Assembly: GCA_015056415.1 (NCBI GenBank)
Contig: SVGJ01000001.1
Span: 1-64,000 of the forward strand
Length of the DNA: 64,000 nucleotides
Direction: 5' to 3'
Source of the DNA: Clostridiales bacterium
Lineage (GTDB): Bacteria; Bacillota; Clostridia; Christensenellales; Aristaeellaceae
The notes under the pieces are model-generated. The model saw only the letters and a program-made list of their open reading frames with translations, was not told the DNA's origin and searched no databases. Positions 32,752 through 42,130 of the stretch are shown here, piece by piece; position 1 is the stretch's first letter; the number at the start of each line of letters is the position of its first letter. Made by a program: the position numbers and the translations under genes.

Positions 32752-33720
32752 TTATTCACCTCCGGCGACGGCTGCTGCATTTGAGGTAGCAGGGGAGCCA
32801 TTCAGGTCGAGGAGCTTGGTGGTGCCAGTATCGCTGTCGACAAGGTAAAGCTTGTTGGCGCTGGAAAGAACCTTCTCCAGCGTTTCGATCAGCAGGCGGG
32901 TCCGGGTGATCTCCGGCGAGGCCTGGTACTTTTCGTACACTGCCTTGAAAACGGACACGTCCGCCTCGGCCGCGGCGATGGTCTCGGCCTTGTAGGCCTC
33001 GGCCTCCTGCAGCACGGCATAGGCGTTGGAGCGGGCGGTGGGCAGAACATTGTTCTTGTAGCGCTCCGCTTCGTCAAGACGCTTGGTCTTCTCGTTCTTG
33101 GCGTTGTTAACATCCTCGTAGGCGGAGGCGACTTCCGCAGGCACGGTGATGTTCTGGATGCGAACGTCGTTGATCTTCACGCCCATCTCATAGCTGTCGA
33201 TCAGGGCTTGGAAATCAGGCAGAACCTCGCGCTCGATCTCTTCCTTGTTCAGAAGGGCGTCATCCAGGCTGCGGTTCTGGATATTGCGGCGGATCACGGC
33301 TTCGAAGGCCAGCTGCAGGGTACCCTCGGGATCATGTACGTCGAAAGAGTACTGCTTCACGTCGCGGATGGTATACTGGTAGATCGCTTCCAGAGACACG
33401 ATACTGTTATCGTTGGTGAGCATAACGCCCTCGTCCGTCTCATCGGCATACTTGGCCGCGGTGCCGTAGCTGCCCTGACGGGTGGTGCGGAAGCCGTATT
33501 CTTTGGTGTGGATGGTGGTTACGGACTCGCTGATGATATCCTGGATCAGCGGGAAGTGCCAGTACAGGCCGGGGCCGTTGACGGTGGTGACCTTGCCGAA
33601 GGTCAGCACAAGGGCTTCCTCACCCTGGCCCACGCGGTAGAAGCCGCTCCAGCCCACCAGCACTGCCAGGACAAGCACGCAGATCAGCGCGATGACGCCA
33701 GCTTTCATTTTGCGTTTCAT
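32752..33720 (-). CDS. hflK: HflK-like SPFH/prohibitin membrane protein
   Basis: A 322-residue SPFH protein with an N-terminal anchor (VIALICVLVLAVLVGWSGFY), the band-7 domain starting RVGQGEEALVLTFGKV, and a long coiled coil (DVNNAKNEKTKRLDEAERYKN, in part). YQYTIRDVKQYSFDVHDPEGTL (in part) is typical of HflK. It is first in a two-gene operon with hflC. The ftsH gene is not in this window. Confidence 0.87.
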   Translation of the reverse strand: MKRKMKAGVIALICVLVLAVLVGWSGFYRVGQGEEALVLTFGKVTTVNGPGLYWHFPLIQDIISESVTTIHTKEYGFRTTRQGSYGTAAKYADETDEGVMLTNDNSIVSLEAIYQYTIRDVKQYSFDVHDPEGTLQLAFEAVIRRNIQNRSLDDALLNKEEIEREVLPDFQALIDSYEMGVKINDVRIQNITVPAEVASAYEDVNNAKNEKTKRLDEAERYKNNVLPTARSNAYAVLQEAEAYKAETIAAAEADVSVFKAVYEKYQASPEITRTRLLIETLEKVLSSANKLYLVDSDTGTTKLLDLNGSPATSNAAAVAGGE

Positions 33721-33763
33721 GTTGGTCTCCTTTCGTTGTCAAGCAATCCATTGAAACAAATGT

Positions 33764-33792
33764 ATCATACCACATTGTTCCTGAATTGTGAA
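33764..33792 (-). promoter_or_regulatory. Promoter of hflKC
   Basis: TTCACA (33787-33792), 17 bases, TATGAT (33764-33769) on the minus strand; the AAAGGAG site lies before the hflK ATG. Confidence 0.7.
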
Positions 33793-33881
33793 GGTTTACG
33801 TACCCAAGCATACATTGCTATGTCTGAAAGCTACAGGATAGGATTTCAAAGCAAAAATTTCTTCCACAGGCGCCGCGAAGG

Positions 33882-33910
33882 TTGACCATCCGCCGCCAAA
33901 ATAGTACAAT
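33882..33910 (+). promoter_or_regulatory. Promoter of the radical SAM/rng/mut operon
   Basis: TTGACC (33882-33887), 17 bases, TACAAT (33905-33910). It may drive the long plus-strand run that follows. Confidence 0.68.
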
Positions 33911-33944
33911 ATAATGAGTGTTTTTTTGTAAGGAGGCACGCACT

Positions 33945-35792
33945 TTGTATTCCGAGAAGATCGAGGCCATGCTTGAGAAGGTGCAGAAGGCGCCCCGCTA
34001 TACCGGCGGCGAGATGAACACCGCCCTGAAGAGCTGGGAGGAGACTGAACTCCATTTTGCATTCTGCTTTCCCGATACCTACGAGGTCGCCATGTCTCAC
34101 CTGGGCATGAAGATCCTTTATGCTATCATCAATCAGCAGGAATGGAGCCTGTGCGAGCGCGCCTGCATGCCCTGGGTGGACATGATGGCTCTCATGCAGG
34201 AGGAAAACGTTCCGCTGTTCTCGTTGGAGAATCGCCGCCCGTTGAATGAATTCGACGTGGTGGGATTTACCCTGCAGTATGAGATGAGCTACTCCAATAT
34301 CCTGGCCATGCTGAAGCTGGGCAATATCCCGCTGCGCCGTACCGAGCGCGGAGAGAATGATCCCATCGTCGTGGCAGGCGGTCCCTGCGCCTTCAATCCC
34401 GAACCCCTGGCTGATGTGATCGACGCCTTCATGGTCGGCGACGGCGAGGAGCAGATCGTGGAGCTGAACCAGGTCATCCGCGAGTGGAAGAAGTCCGGCG
34501 AGCCCCGCGAGGCCTGCATGAAGCGACTGGCTTCTGTGCGCGGCGTGTATGTGCCCTCTCTCTACGATGTGTCCTACAACGAGGACGGTACCATCGCTTC
34601 CTTTGCGCCCAACTGTCCCGAAGCGCCCGAGCGTGTGCTGAAGGCCATCGTTACCGACCTGGACGCCGCCTTCTATCCCGAAAAGATCCCGGTGCCGTAT
34701 ACCGAGATCATCCATGATCGCATCATGCTGGAGATCATGCGCGGCTGCACCCGCGGCTGCCGCTTCTGCGAGGCGGGCATGCTCTATCGGCCGGTGCGTG
34801 AGCGTAGCCTGGAGCGCCTGGTGGAGCTGGCCGAAAAGCTGGAGGCCTCCACCGGCTATGAGGAAATGAGCCTTTCCAGCCTGTCCAGCGGCGATTACAC
34901 CTGCCTGGCTGAGTTGATCCGTGAGTTGATGAAACGCCTGAACGAGAAGCGCGTGTCCATCAGCCTGCCCTCCCTGCGCATCGACAGTGTGCTGAAGGAG
35001 TCCCTGGAGGAGACTCAGAAGACCCGCAAGACGTCCCTGACCTTTGCTCCGGAGGCGGGCACCCAGCGCCTGCGTGACGTCATCAACAAGGGTGTGACGG
35101 AGGATGACCTGATCGAGAAGGTTTCCGACGCCTTCCAGGGTGGCTGGAGCAGTGTGAAGCTGTACTTTATGATGGGCCTGCCCACAGAGACCTACGAGGA
35201 TCTGGATGGCATTGCCGACCTGGCCCGCAAGGTCGTTTCCGCTTATTTTGCCGTGCCCAAGGAGCAGCGCGCCAAAGGCCTGCGGGTGACCTGCTCTGCC
35301 TCGGTGTTCGTTCCCAAGCCCTTCACGCCCTTCCAGTGGGAACCCCAGGATTCCCTTTCCGTCGTGCAGGACAAGCAGCTTCACCTGCGGGACGCTCTGC
35401 GCAAGATCAAGGGTGTGAACTTCAATTATCACGAGTCCGGTCTGAGCTATCTGGAAGCCTGCTTTGCCCGCGGCGACCGTCGTATGGGTCAGGTACTGCT
35501 CAAGGCCTTCGAAAAGGGCTGTATGCTGGATGGCTGGACCGAGCACTTCAAGTATGATACATGGATGGAAGCCTTTGACGAGTGCGGCATCGACCCGGCC
35601 TTCTACGCCTACCGCCGCCGTGAGAAGGACGAGATCCTTCCCTGGGACTTCATCGACAGCGGCATCACCAAGGAGTTCCTCTGGCGTGAGAAGGAAAAGG
35701 CCGATCGCGCTCAGGTGACCCGTGACTGCCGCCAGGGCTGTAACGGCTGTGGCCTGCAGCGATTCAAGGGGGTGTGTTCGTTTTGCGGATGA
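33945..35792 (+). CDS. TIGR03960-family radical SAM protein
   Basis: A 615-residue protein. The N-terminal part resembles a B12-binding fold (HFAFCFPDTYEVAMSHLG, VAGGPCAFNPEPLAD). The radical SAM core has CTRGCRFC (about 268-275), with LSSLSSGDYTCLAEL and SLRIDSVL typical of this family. The C terminus has another Cys cluster (CRQGCNGCGLQRFKGVCSFCG, in part), perhaps a second Fe-S site. The reaction is unknown; a link to rRNA or ribosomal protein modification is often suggested from the neighbourhood. The TTG at 33945 has AGGAGG 8 bases upstream; longer frames lack one. Confidence 0.88.
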   Translation: MYSEKIEAMLEKVQKAPRYTGGEMNTALKSWEETELHFAFCFPDTYEVAMSHLGMKILYAIINQQEWSLCERACMPWVDMMALMQEENVPLFSLENRRPLNEFDVVGFTLQYEMSYSNILAMLKLGNIPLRRTERGENDPIVVAGGPCAFNPEPLADVIDAFMVGDGEEQIVELNQVIREWKKSGEPREACMKRLASVRGVYVPSLYDVSYNEDGTIASFAPNCPEAPERVLKAIVTDLDAAFYPEKIPVPYTEIIHDRIMLEIMRGCTRGCRFCEAGMLYRPVRERSLERLVELAEKLEASTGYEEMSLSSLSSGDYTCLAELIRELMKRLNEKRVSISLPSLRIDSVLKESLEETQKTRKTSLTFAPEAGTQRLRDVINKGVTEDDLIEKVSDAFQGGWSSVKLYFMMGLPTETYEDLDGIADLARKVVSAYFAVPKEQRAKGLRVTCSASVFVPKPFTPFQWEPQDSLSVVQDKQLHLRDALRKIKGVNFNYHESGLSYLEACFARGDRRMGQVLLKAFEKGCMLDGWTEHFKYDTWMEAFDECGIDPAFYAYRRREKDEILPWDFIDSGITKEFLWREKEKADRAQVTRDCRQGCNGCGLQRFKGVCSFCG

Positions 35793-36454
35793 TGGCAGTG
35801 TTTGAAAAGAGTGAACGCCTGCGCCACATTGGCCACCTGGATATCATGCGTTCCACCCAGCGCGCCCTGCGCCGCAGCGGCCTGCCTGTGAGCTATTCCA
35901 AGGGATTCAATCCCCATATTCTGATCACCTTTGCGTCCGCTCTTTCAACCGGTGCGGTAGGCCTGAATGAAATGATGGACGTGACGCTGGACAGCGATGT
36001 GACACCAGAGACTTTCCTTGCCGCCATGAACGCCGCTATGCCCCCGGATATGCAGCTGAAATCCGCCAGGGCGCTGGATGACAAGCATCCTGCGCTGATG
36101 GCGATGGTGCAGGCTGCCGAGTATGACCTGAAGCTGCTGGACGCTGACGCGGCGGCCAGATGTGTTGCGGCTATCCCTGACTTCCTGGCTCAGGAAAGCA
36201 TCATGGCCATGCGCAAGACCAAGAGCGGGATCAAGGAATGTGATATCCGTCCGCTGCTTTTCTCGCTTTCCGGCGAGGGTGATCACATCTATTCCACCAT
36301 GACGCTGACGGAGCATATGTCCTGCAAGCCTGATATGCTGGTGAAGGCCCTGTGCGGCTTTGCCGGCTGTGATGTTCCCCGCGTGCTGGTGACCCGCAAC
36401 CGTCTGCTGGGACACAACGAAGCGGGTGAGCTTATCCCGCTGGAGCATCTGTGA
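35783..36454 (+). CDS. DUF2344 (TIGR03936) radical-SAM-associated protein
   Basis: A 223-residue DUF2344 protein that in other genomes is either fused to or next to the TIGR03960 radical SAM enzyme. FEKSERLRHIGHLDIMRSTQRALRRS (in part) and PVSYSKGFNPHILITFASALSTG (in part) are diagnostic. The function is unknown, but it is presumably a partner or substrate carrier. The TTG at 35783 is 10 bases after AAGGGGG; ATG at 35789 and GTG at 35774 are alternatives. The gene overlaps its upstream neighbour. Confidence 0.85.
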   Translation: MRMMAVFEKSERLRHIGHLDIMRSTQRALRRSGLPVSYSKGFNPHILITFASALSTGAVGLNEMMDVTLDSDVTPETFLAAMNAAMPPDMQLKSARALDDKHPALMAMVQAAEYDLKLLDADAAARCVAAIPDFLAQESIMAMRKTKSGIKECDIRPLLFSLSGEGDHIYSTMTLTEHMSCKPDMLVKALCGFAGCDVPRVLVTRNRLLGHNEAGELIPLEHL

Positions 36455-37635
36455 TGCGCGAGATTTACGTGAAAAGCGGCGCCGTTCGTGAACTGGCGCT
36501 GGTGGAGGATGGTAAGCTCTGCGAGTATCTCCTCGACGATGCCGCCTCTGCAACAGAGGCCATCTATACCGGCCGGGTTGAGCGCATTGTTCCTGGCATG
36601 AAGGCTGCGTTTGTGGATATCGGTCAGGAAAAGAATGGCTTTCTGCCCCTGGAGGAGCGCAGCCAATCGGTCTCGCTTCCAAGGCTTCAGACTGGAGACA
36701 CGGTGCTGGTGCAGGTCAAAAAGGAAGCCCAGGGCGCCAAGGGAGCCTTTCTTACCAGGGATATCACCCTGTGCGGCGAGCGGATCATTCTGATGCCGCT
36801 GAACCGATATGTGGGCGTTTCCTCGCGTATTGAGGATGAGGAAAAGCGAAAGGCGCTGCAGGCTATGGGTCGGGAGATCGCGGAAGGGGCGTTTGGCCTG
36901 ATCCTGCGAAACGCGGCATTGAACGCGGCGGAAGCTGATATCCGGGCGGAGGTGAATGAACTGACCTCTGCATGGAAGAGCATCCAGCGTGCCGCGCCTA
37001 CCGCCCACGTGCCTTCTGTGGTACATAAACCGCGCACCTTGCTGGACAGTCTGCTGGACGATTATCGCCCCCGGGGCATCGACCGTATTATCACCAATGA
37101 TGAAACGCTCGCGAAGGCGCTGGCTCCGGTCGCGCCTGTGACTATGGCTTCGGATGATCTGATGTCCATTGCAAGGCTGCATCATCAGCGCGACAAGGCC
37201 CTGCAGCGCCACGTGTGGCTGGACAGCGGTGCTTCGCTGGTGATCGATCCCTGCGAGGCCATGACGGTCATTGATGTGAATACCGCTAAATTCACCGGCA
37301 AGCGTGACCTGGAGCAGACCATCCTCAGGACAAATCTTGAAGCCTGCAAAGAGATCGCCCGTCAGGTGCGGCTGCGCAATCTGAGCGGCATCATTCTCAT
37401 CGATATGATCGATATGCACAGCGACGTTCAGCGTGAGCAGGTACTGGCAGCGCTGCGGGACGCCTTCGCGGCGGATCGGGTCAAGACGGTGATCCATGGC
37501 TTTACATCCCTGGGTCTGATCGAAATGACCCGCAAGAAGAGCCGGATGCCCTTGCGGGAAGAATGGACGGTTACCTGCCACGTATGCCACGGCTCCGGCC
37601 GTGAAATGCTGATGAAGGAGGAGAAGCATGGCTGA
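36454..37635 (+). CDS. rng: Ribonuclease E/G family protein
   Basis: A 393-residue RNase G-like enzyme. An S1-like domain near the N terminus (YTGRVERIVPGMKAAFVDIG, in part), the catalytic region with VIDVNTAKFTGKRDLEQT and IILIDMIDM, and the zinc-link CHVCHGSG at the C terminus are present. It is shorter than E. coli RNase G (489), mainly in the small domain after the zinc link. It processes rRNA and mRNA. The ATG at 36454 lies 8 bases after GGAG. It normally precedes rplU in Firmicutes; here miaB follows instead. Confidence 0.88.
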   Translation: MREIYVKSGAVRELALVEDGKLCEYLLDDAASATEAIYTGRVERIVPGMKAAFVDIGQEKNGFLPLEERSQSVSLPRLQTGDTVLVQVKKEAQGAKGAFLTRDITLCGERIILMPLNRYVGVSSRIEDEEKRKALQAMGREIAEGAFGLILRNAALNAAEADIRAEVNELTSAWKSIQRAAPTAHVPSVVHKPRTLLDSLLDDYRPRGIDRIITNDETLAKALAPVAPVTMASDDLMSIARLHHQRDKALQRHVWLDSGASLVIDPCEAMTVIDVNTAKFTGKRDLEQTILRTNLEACKEIARQVRLRNLSGIILIDMIDMHSDVQREQVLAALRDAFAADRVKTVIHGFTSLGLIEMTRKKSRMPLREEWTVTCHVCHGSGREMLMKEEKHG

Positions 37636-39028
37636 AAGAAAGCCTGTCATCATTACAGAAGAGCAGCTGGCTGAGCAGCGGCAGTATATGGCGGAGATCC
37701 GCAGTATGCCGCAGCGGCCCAGGAGCTACTACGTAGTCACCTACGGCTGCCAGATGAATGCTCACGACAGCGAGATTCTGGCGGGGATGCTCCGTGACAT
37801 GGGCATGTCCGAAGCCCCTGACAGGGAGAATGCGGATTTCGTCATCTTCAACACCTGCTGTGTACGCGACAACGCCGAACGCCGGGCCCTGGGCAATGTG
37901 ACCTGGCTGAAGGAGATCCGCAAGCGTAACCCTGACCTCATCATCGCTGTTTGCGGCTGCATGATCCAGCAGCCCGGCATGGCTGAGAAGATCCTCAGGC
38001 AATATAAATTCATCGATCTTGCCTTTGGCACCACGAATCTCTACAAGCTGCCGGAGCTCCTTTGCCGGACGCTGAATTCCGACAGGGCCGTGGTGGTCGT
38101 GGAGGACGAGGACACCATCGCCGAGGATCTGCCGGTGAAGCGCCTGCGTGAGGACGCCGCGTATATTACCATCATGTATGGTTGCGACAACTTCTGCTCG
38201 TACTGCATCGTTCCCTATGTGCGAGGACGGGAACGCAGCCGCGAGATGAAATCCATTCTTGCCGAGGCGCAGCGGCTGAAGGACAGCGGCGTGAAGGAGA
38301 TCATGCTGCTGGGACAGAACGTGAACTCCTACGGCAAGGGGCTGGAAGGCAATGTGACCTTCGCGGAGCTTCTGCGCCGCCTGGACGAGATGGGCATTCC
38401 CCGCATCCGCTTCATGACCAGCCATCCCAAGGATCTTTCGGATGAACTGATCGAGGTCATGGGGAAGAGCAAGCATATCCTGCCGCAGTTTCATCTGCCT
38501 GTGCAGGCGGGCAATGACGATATCCTCCGCCGGATGAACCGCCGTTACACCCGCGAACAATACCTTGACCGTGTCCGCGCGCTGCGGCAGGCTGTGCCGG
38601 GCATCGGCCTGACCACTGATATCATCGTAGGCTTCCCGGGGGAGACGGAGGAACAATTCCAGGATACCATGTCTCTGGTGAAGGAGGTTGGGTACGACTC
38701 GGCATTCACCTTCATCTATTCTCCCCGCACGGGAACAAAGGCGTCCTCCATGGATAACCAGATCCCCGAGGACGTGGCTACCGATCGCATCCAGCGGCTG
38801 ATCGCTCTGCAGGACGAATGCCAGAAGCAAGCTATGGCCCGTTTTGTGGGCATGGAAGAAGAAGTGCTGGTGGAGGGCCTGTCCCGTCGCAGCAATACGG
38901 CTGTTTCGGGCAAGGGAAAGCACGGCGTGTCCATCACGTTGCCCGGCGGCGAAAAGGACATCGGGCAGATCGTCCGCGTCCGCGTGACTGAAATCAAAAA
39001 CAACACGCTCATGGCTGAGCGCATTTGA
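37628..39028 (+). CDS. miaB: tRNA-2-methylthio-N6-dimethylallyladenosine synthase
   Basis: A 466-residue methylthiotransferase: N-terminal UPF0004 domain with three cluster cysteines (VTYGCQMN, FNTCCVRDNAE, VCGCMIQQ), radical SAM core (GCDNFCSYCIVPYVRGRERSR), and C-terminal TRAM domain. It adds the methylthio group to A37 of tRNAs after MiaA has acted; miaA lies 5 kb downstream in the same run. It overlaps rng by 8 bases. Confidence 0.95.
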   Translation: MAERKPVIITEEQLAEQRQYMAEIRSMPQRPRSYYVVTYGCQMNAHDSEILAGMLRDMGMSEAPDRENADFVIFNTCCVRDNAERRALGNVTWLKEIRKRNPDLIIAVCGCMIQQPGMAEKILRQYKFIDLAFGTTNLYKLPELLCRTLNSDRAVVVVEDEDTIAEDLPVKRLREDAAYITIMYGCDNFCSYCIVPYVRGRERSREMKSILAEAQRLKDSGVKEIMLLGQNVNSYGKGLEGNVTFAELLRRLDEMGIPRIRFMTSHPKDLSDELIEVMGKSKHILPQFHLPVQAGNDDILRRMNRRYTREQYLDRVRALRQAVPGIGLTTDIIVGFPGETEEQFQDTMSLVKEVGYDSAFTFIYSPRTGTKASSMDNQIPEDVATDRIQRLIALQDECQKQAMARFVGMEEEVLVEGLSRRSNTAVSGKGKHGVSITLPGGEKDIGQIVRVRVTEIKNNTLMAERI

Positions 39029-39045
39029 GAAAGGAAGTTTGAACC

Positions 39046-39471
39046 ATGAATAATGTTATGCACAAGGCTCAGGAACTGGCAGAGGCCATCGTGGAGAGCA
39101 GCGTTTACCAGCGGATGCACGCCGCCGAGCTGCAGGTCAACAAAGACGAAGCTTCTGTGAAGGCCGTCAGCGATTTTGTTGAAAAGCGTCAGGCTGTGGA
39201 GAGTATCCTTGCCTCCAACAATATGGATCACAGCGCTCTGGCCGAGGCCGGCAAAGCCATGGAAGCAGCCGAAAAGGCCATGAACGAGGTTCCCCTGATC
39301 ATGGAGATGCAGGAGGCCCGCCGTGAATTCACCCAGATGATGGAGAATGTGAACCGCATCCTTCGCCTGGTCATCACCGGCGAGACCGAAGATGAATGCG
39401 ATTGCGGCGACCACCATCATCACCATGGCGGGTGCACCGGCTCCTGCTCCACTTGCGGCGGCTGCCACTAA
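39046..39471 (+). CDS. YlbF/YmcA-family protein with Cys/His tail (RicF-like)
   Basis: A 141-residue all-helical YlbF/YmcA protein. The body (residues 1-115) is amphipathic helices with LAEAIVESSVYQRMHAAE. The tail DECDCGDHHHHHGGCTGSC plus TCGGCH has six cysteines and six histidines, enough for a metal or Fe-S site. RicA and RicF hold Fe-S clusters with RicT, whose gene lies at 19243. Position between miaB and mutS matches ymcA (ricA) in Bacillus, so it could fill either role. The start follows AAAGGAAG. Confidence 0.83.
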   Translation: MNNVMHKAQELAEAIVESSVYQRMHAAELQVNKDEASVKAVSDFVEKRQAVESILASNNMDHSALAEAGKAMEAAEKAMNEVPLIMEMQEARREFTQMMENVNRILRLVITGETEDECDCGDHHHHHGGCTGSCSTCGGCH

Positions 39472-39507
39472 TCCATAGCTTTTCACACGCAGAAGAGGAG
39501 GCCATTC

Positions 39508-42114
39508 ATGGCTGGCATTACATCCATGATGCAGCAGTACCTGAACATCAAGGCTGAGCATCAGGACTGCATTCTGTTCTTTCGCCTGGGCGATTTCTAC
39601 GAGATGTTCTTTGACGACGCAAAGCTCGCTTCGCGCGAGCTGGAGCTGACGCTCACCGGGCGTGACTGCGGCCTGGAGGAGCGCGCGCCCATGTGCGGCG
39701 TTCCTTTTCATGCCTGTAACACATATGTGGAGCGTCTCATCGCCAAGGGATACAAGGTAGCCATCTGTGAACAGATGGAGGATCCCGCCACCACCAAAGG
39801 ACTGGTAAAGCGTGATGTGGTGCGCATTATCACGGCAGGTACCGTGATCGAGCCCACCATGCTGGACGAGCATACCAACAACTTCCTGCTGGCGGTGTGC
39901 TTCAATGGCGATAAAGCCGGTCTGGCCCTGGCGGACGTTTCCACGGGCGAATTCTCTGTTCACGAGATCGACAAGGCGGAAGCGACGCTGGCAGACGAGA
40001 TTGCCCGCATTCAGCCTATCGAGATCATCTGCAATGATCTGGTCCGCCTCCGTTCCTGCCTGAATCGTGAGACCTCCTCTGCCTCTGAACAGCCGGGAAC
40101 CTGGTTCCAGTTCCAGAATGCCAGTGAAACGCTGTGCCGGCACTTCGAACTGAACGATCTTTCGCCCCTGGGGTTGAGCGAGGAATACCGTGTAGCTGCC
40201 TGTGCTGCGGGAGCGCTGATGCGCTACCTGAGCGAAACACAGAAGAACTCGCTGGAGCACATCACGGAGCTGCGGATCTATCAGGGCAGCGAGACGATGC
40301 TGCTGGACCGCAACACCCGGCGCAACCTTGAATTGACGGAATCCCTGCGCAGCCGTACCAGAAAGGGATCGCTCCTGTGGCTGCTGGACAAGACGTCCAC
40401 CGCCATGGGCAGCCGTCTGCTGCGCTCCTGGATCGAACAGCCGCTGATCCACCGCGGCAGGATCCTACATCGTCTTGACGCGGTGGAGGAGTTTACCAAC
40501 CAGCATGTGCTGACCATGACGCTGGCTGAAGAACTGCAGAACGTATATGATGTGGAGCGTCTGCTCAGCCGTGTGGCCTACAAGAGCCTCAACGCCCGTG
40601 ATTGCCTTGCGTTGGGGACTTCTCTCAGCCATGTGCCGGACATCAAGAATCTGCTTGCGAATGCTGAAAGCAAAGCCGTGCGCGATATCTGCGACCAGCT
40701 TGATCCGCTTGAGGAACTGACGGAGCTCCTGGAGCGCTCCATCGACCCGGAAGCGCCCATCACCATTTCCGAGGGCAATATCATCCGCAAGGGCTATTCC
40801 GCACTCCTGGACGAATACCGCGAGGCCTCCTCCAACGGCAAGCAATGGATCCTTGAGATGGAGCAGAAGGAACGCGAGGAGACCGGCATCAAGAATCTGC
40901 GAATCCCATACAACAAGGTTTTCGGTTACTGCATCGAGGTAACGAAATCCTATTATGACCTGGTTCCGCTGCGCTATCAGCGCCGCCAGACGCTGGCGAA
41001 CTGCGAACGCTACGTGACCCCTGAGCTCAAGGAGATCGAACGGAAGATCGTCGGCGCGCAGGAGCAGTCTGTTCGCCTCGAATTGGAGATCTTCAGCGAG
41101 ATCCGCGAGAAAATCGCCGGGCAGATCAGCCGGATCCAGCGCACTGCCAACGCGCTGAAGGAACTGGATGCACTGCTGTCCCTGGCGCGGGTAGCGGTGG
41201 CGAATCACTACGTGCGTCCTGAGATCACCGAGGACGGCACGCTGGACATCGTGGAGGGACGCCACCCTGTGGTAGAGCAGACCATGCAGGACGGCGGCTT
41301 TGTGCCCAACGACACGCACATGAACGGGGAAGGCCAGCGGATGCTGATCATCACCGGTCCCAATATGGCGGGCAAGAGCACCTATATGCGGCAGGTGGCG
41401 CTGATCAGCCTGATGGCCCATGTGGGCTCCTTCGTACCCGCCAGGGAAGCGCGCATTCCTGTTATCGATCGAATCTTTACCCGCGTTGGCGCTTCTGATG
41501 ATCTTGCCAGCGGCCAATCCACCTTCATGGTAGAGATGTCCGAAACGGCATATATCCTGCGCAACGCCACGGCTAAATCGCTGGTGATCCTGGATGAGAT
41601 CGGCCGCGGCACCAGCACCTTTGATGGTCTCGCGATCGCCTGGGCCGTGGTGGAATATCTCTGCGACAAGAATAAATCCGGCGCGAAGACGCTCTTCGCC
41701 ACCCACTACCATGAGCTTTCCGAGCTTGAGGGCCACATTGACGGTGTTGAGAATTACTGCATTTCCGTGAAGGAGCATGGCGAGGACGTGATCTTCCTGC
41801 GTAAGATCATCCGTGGCGGCGCCGACAAGAGCTTCGGCGTTCACGTCGCGCGATTGGCCGGCGTGCCGCATCCTGTGCTGGTTCGCGCCCATGAGATCCA
41901 GGCCCGCCTTGAAGTGAGCAACATCAATCAGAACACCATTGGCCAGAACATTCTGGAGGATGGCCCTGTGCGCGAAAGCGAGCAGGTGGATATGTTCGAT
42001 TACGCTAAAACAGAGATCATTAACGAGCTGCAGAATATCGACGTGATGGCCCTGACGCCCATGGACGCCATCAACAAGCTTTTCCTCCTGCGGGAGAAAG
42101 CACGTAAGCTGTGA
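39508..42114 (+). CDS. mutS: DNA mismatch repair protein MutS
   Basis: An 868-residue MutS of full length. The mismatch-reading motif lies in domain I (LFFRLGDFYEMFFDDA; the FYE triad). The clamp and lever domains follow, and the ATPase has Walker A TGPNMAGKST near residue 620, Walker B LVILDEIGRGTSTFDG, and the signature ASGQSTFMVEM region. The C-terminal helical end carries the LREKARKL tail. It overlaps no gene and precedes mutL by 16 bases. Confidence 0.97.
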   Translation: MAGITSMMQQYLNIKAEHQDCILFFRLGDFYEMFFDDAKLASRELELTLTGRDCGLEERAPMCGVPFHACNTYVERLIAKGYKVAICEQMEDPATTKGLVKRDVVRIITAGTVIEPTMLDEHTNNFLLAVCFNGDKAGLALADVSTGEFSVHEIDKAEATLADEIARIQPIEIICNDLVRLRSCLNRETSSASEQPGTWFQFQNASETLCRHFELNDLSPLGLSEEYRVAACAAGALMRYLSETQKNSLEHITELRIYQGSETMLLDRNTRRNLELTESLRSRTRKGSLLWLLDKTSTAMGSRLLRSWIEQPLIHRGRILHRLDAVEEFTNQHVLTMTLAEELQNVYDVERLLSRVAYKSLNARDCLALGTSLSHVPDIKNLLANAESKAVRDICDQLDPLEELTELLERSIDPEAPITISEGNIIRKGYSALLDEYREASSNGKQWILEMEQKEREETGIKNLRIPYNKVFGYCIEVTKSYYDLVPLRYQRRQTLANCERYVTPELKEIERKIVGAQEQSVRLELEIFSEIREKIAGQISRIQRTANALKELDALLSLARVAVANHYVRPEITEDGTLDIVEGRHPVVEQTMQDGGFVPNDTHMNGEGQRMLIITGPNMAGKSTYMRQVALISLMAHVGSFVPAREARIPVIDRIFTRVGASDDLASGQSTFMVEMSETAYILRNATAKSLVILDEIGRGTSTFDGLAIAWAVVEYLCDKNKSGAKTLFATHYHELSELEGHIDGVENYCISVKEHGEDVIFLRKIIRGGADKSFGVHVARLAGVPHPVLVRAHEIQARLEVSNINQNTIGQNILEDGPVRESEQVDMFDYAKTEIINELQNIDVMALTPMDAINKLFLLREKARKL

Positions 42115-42130
42115 CGAAAGGAGGCTGCCT

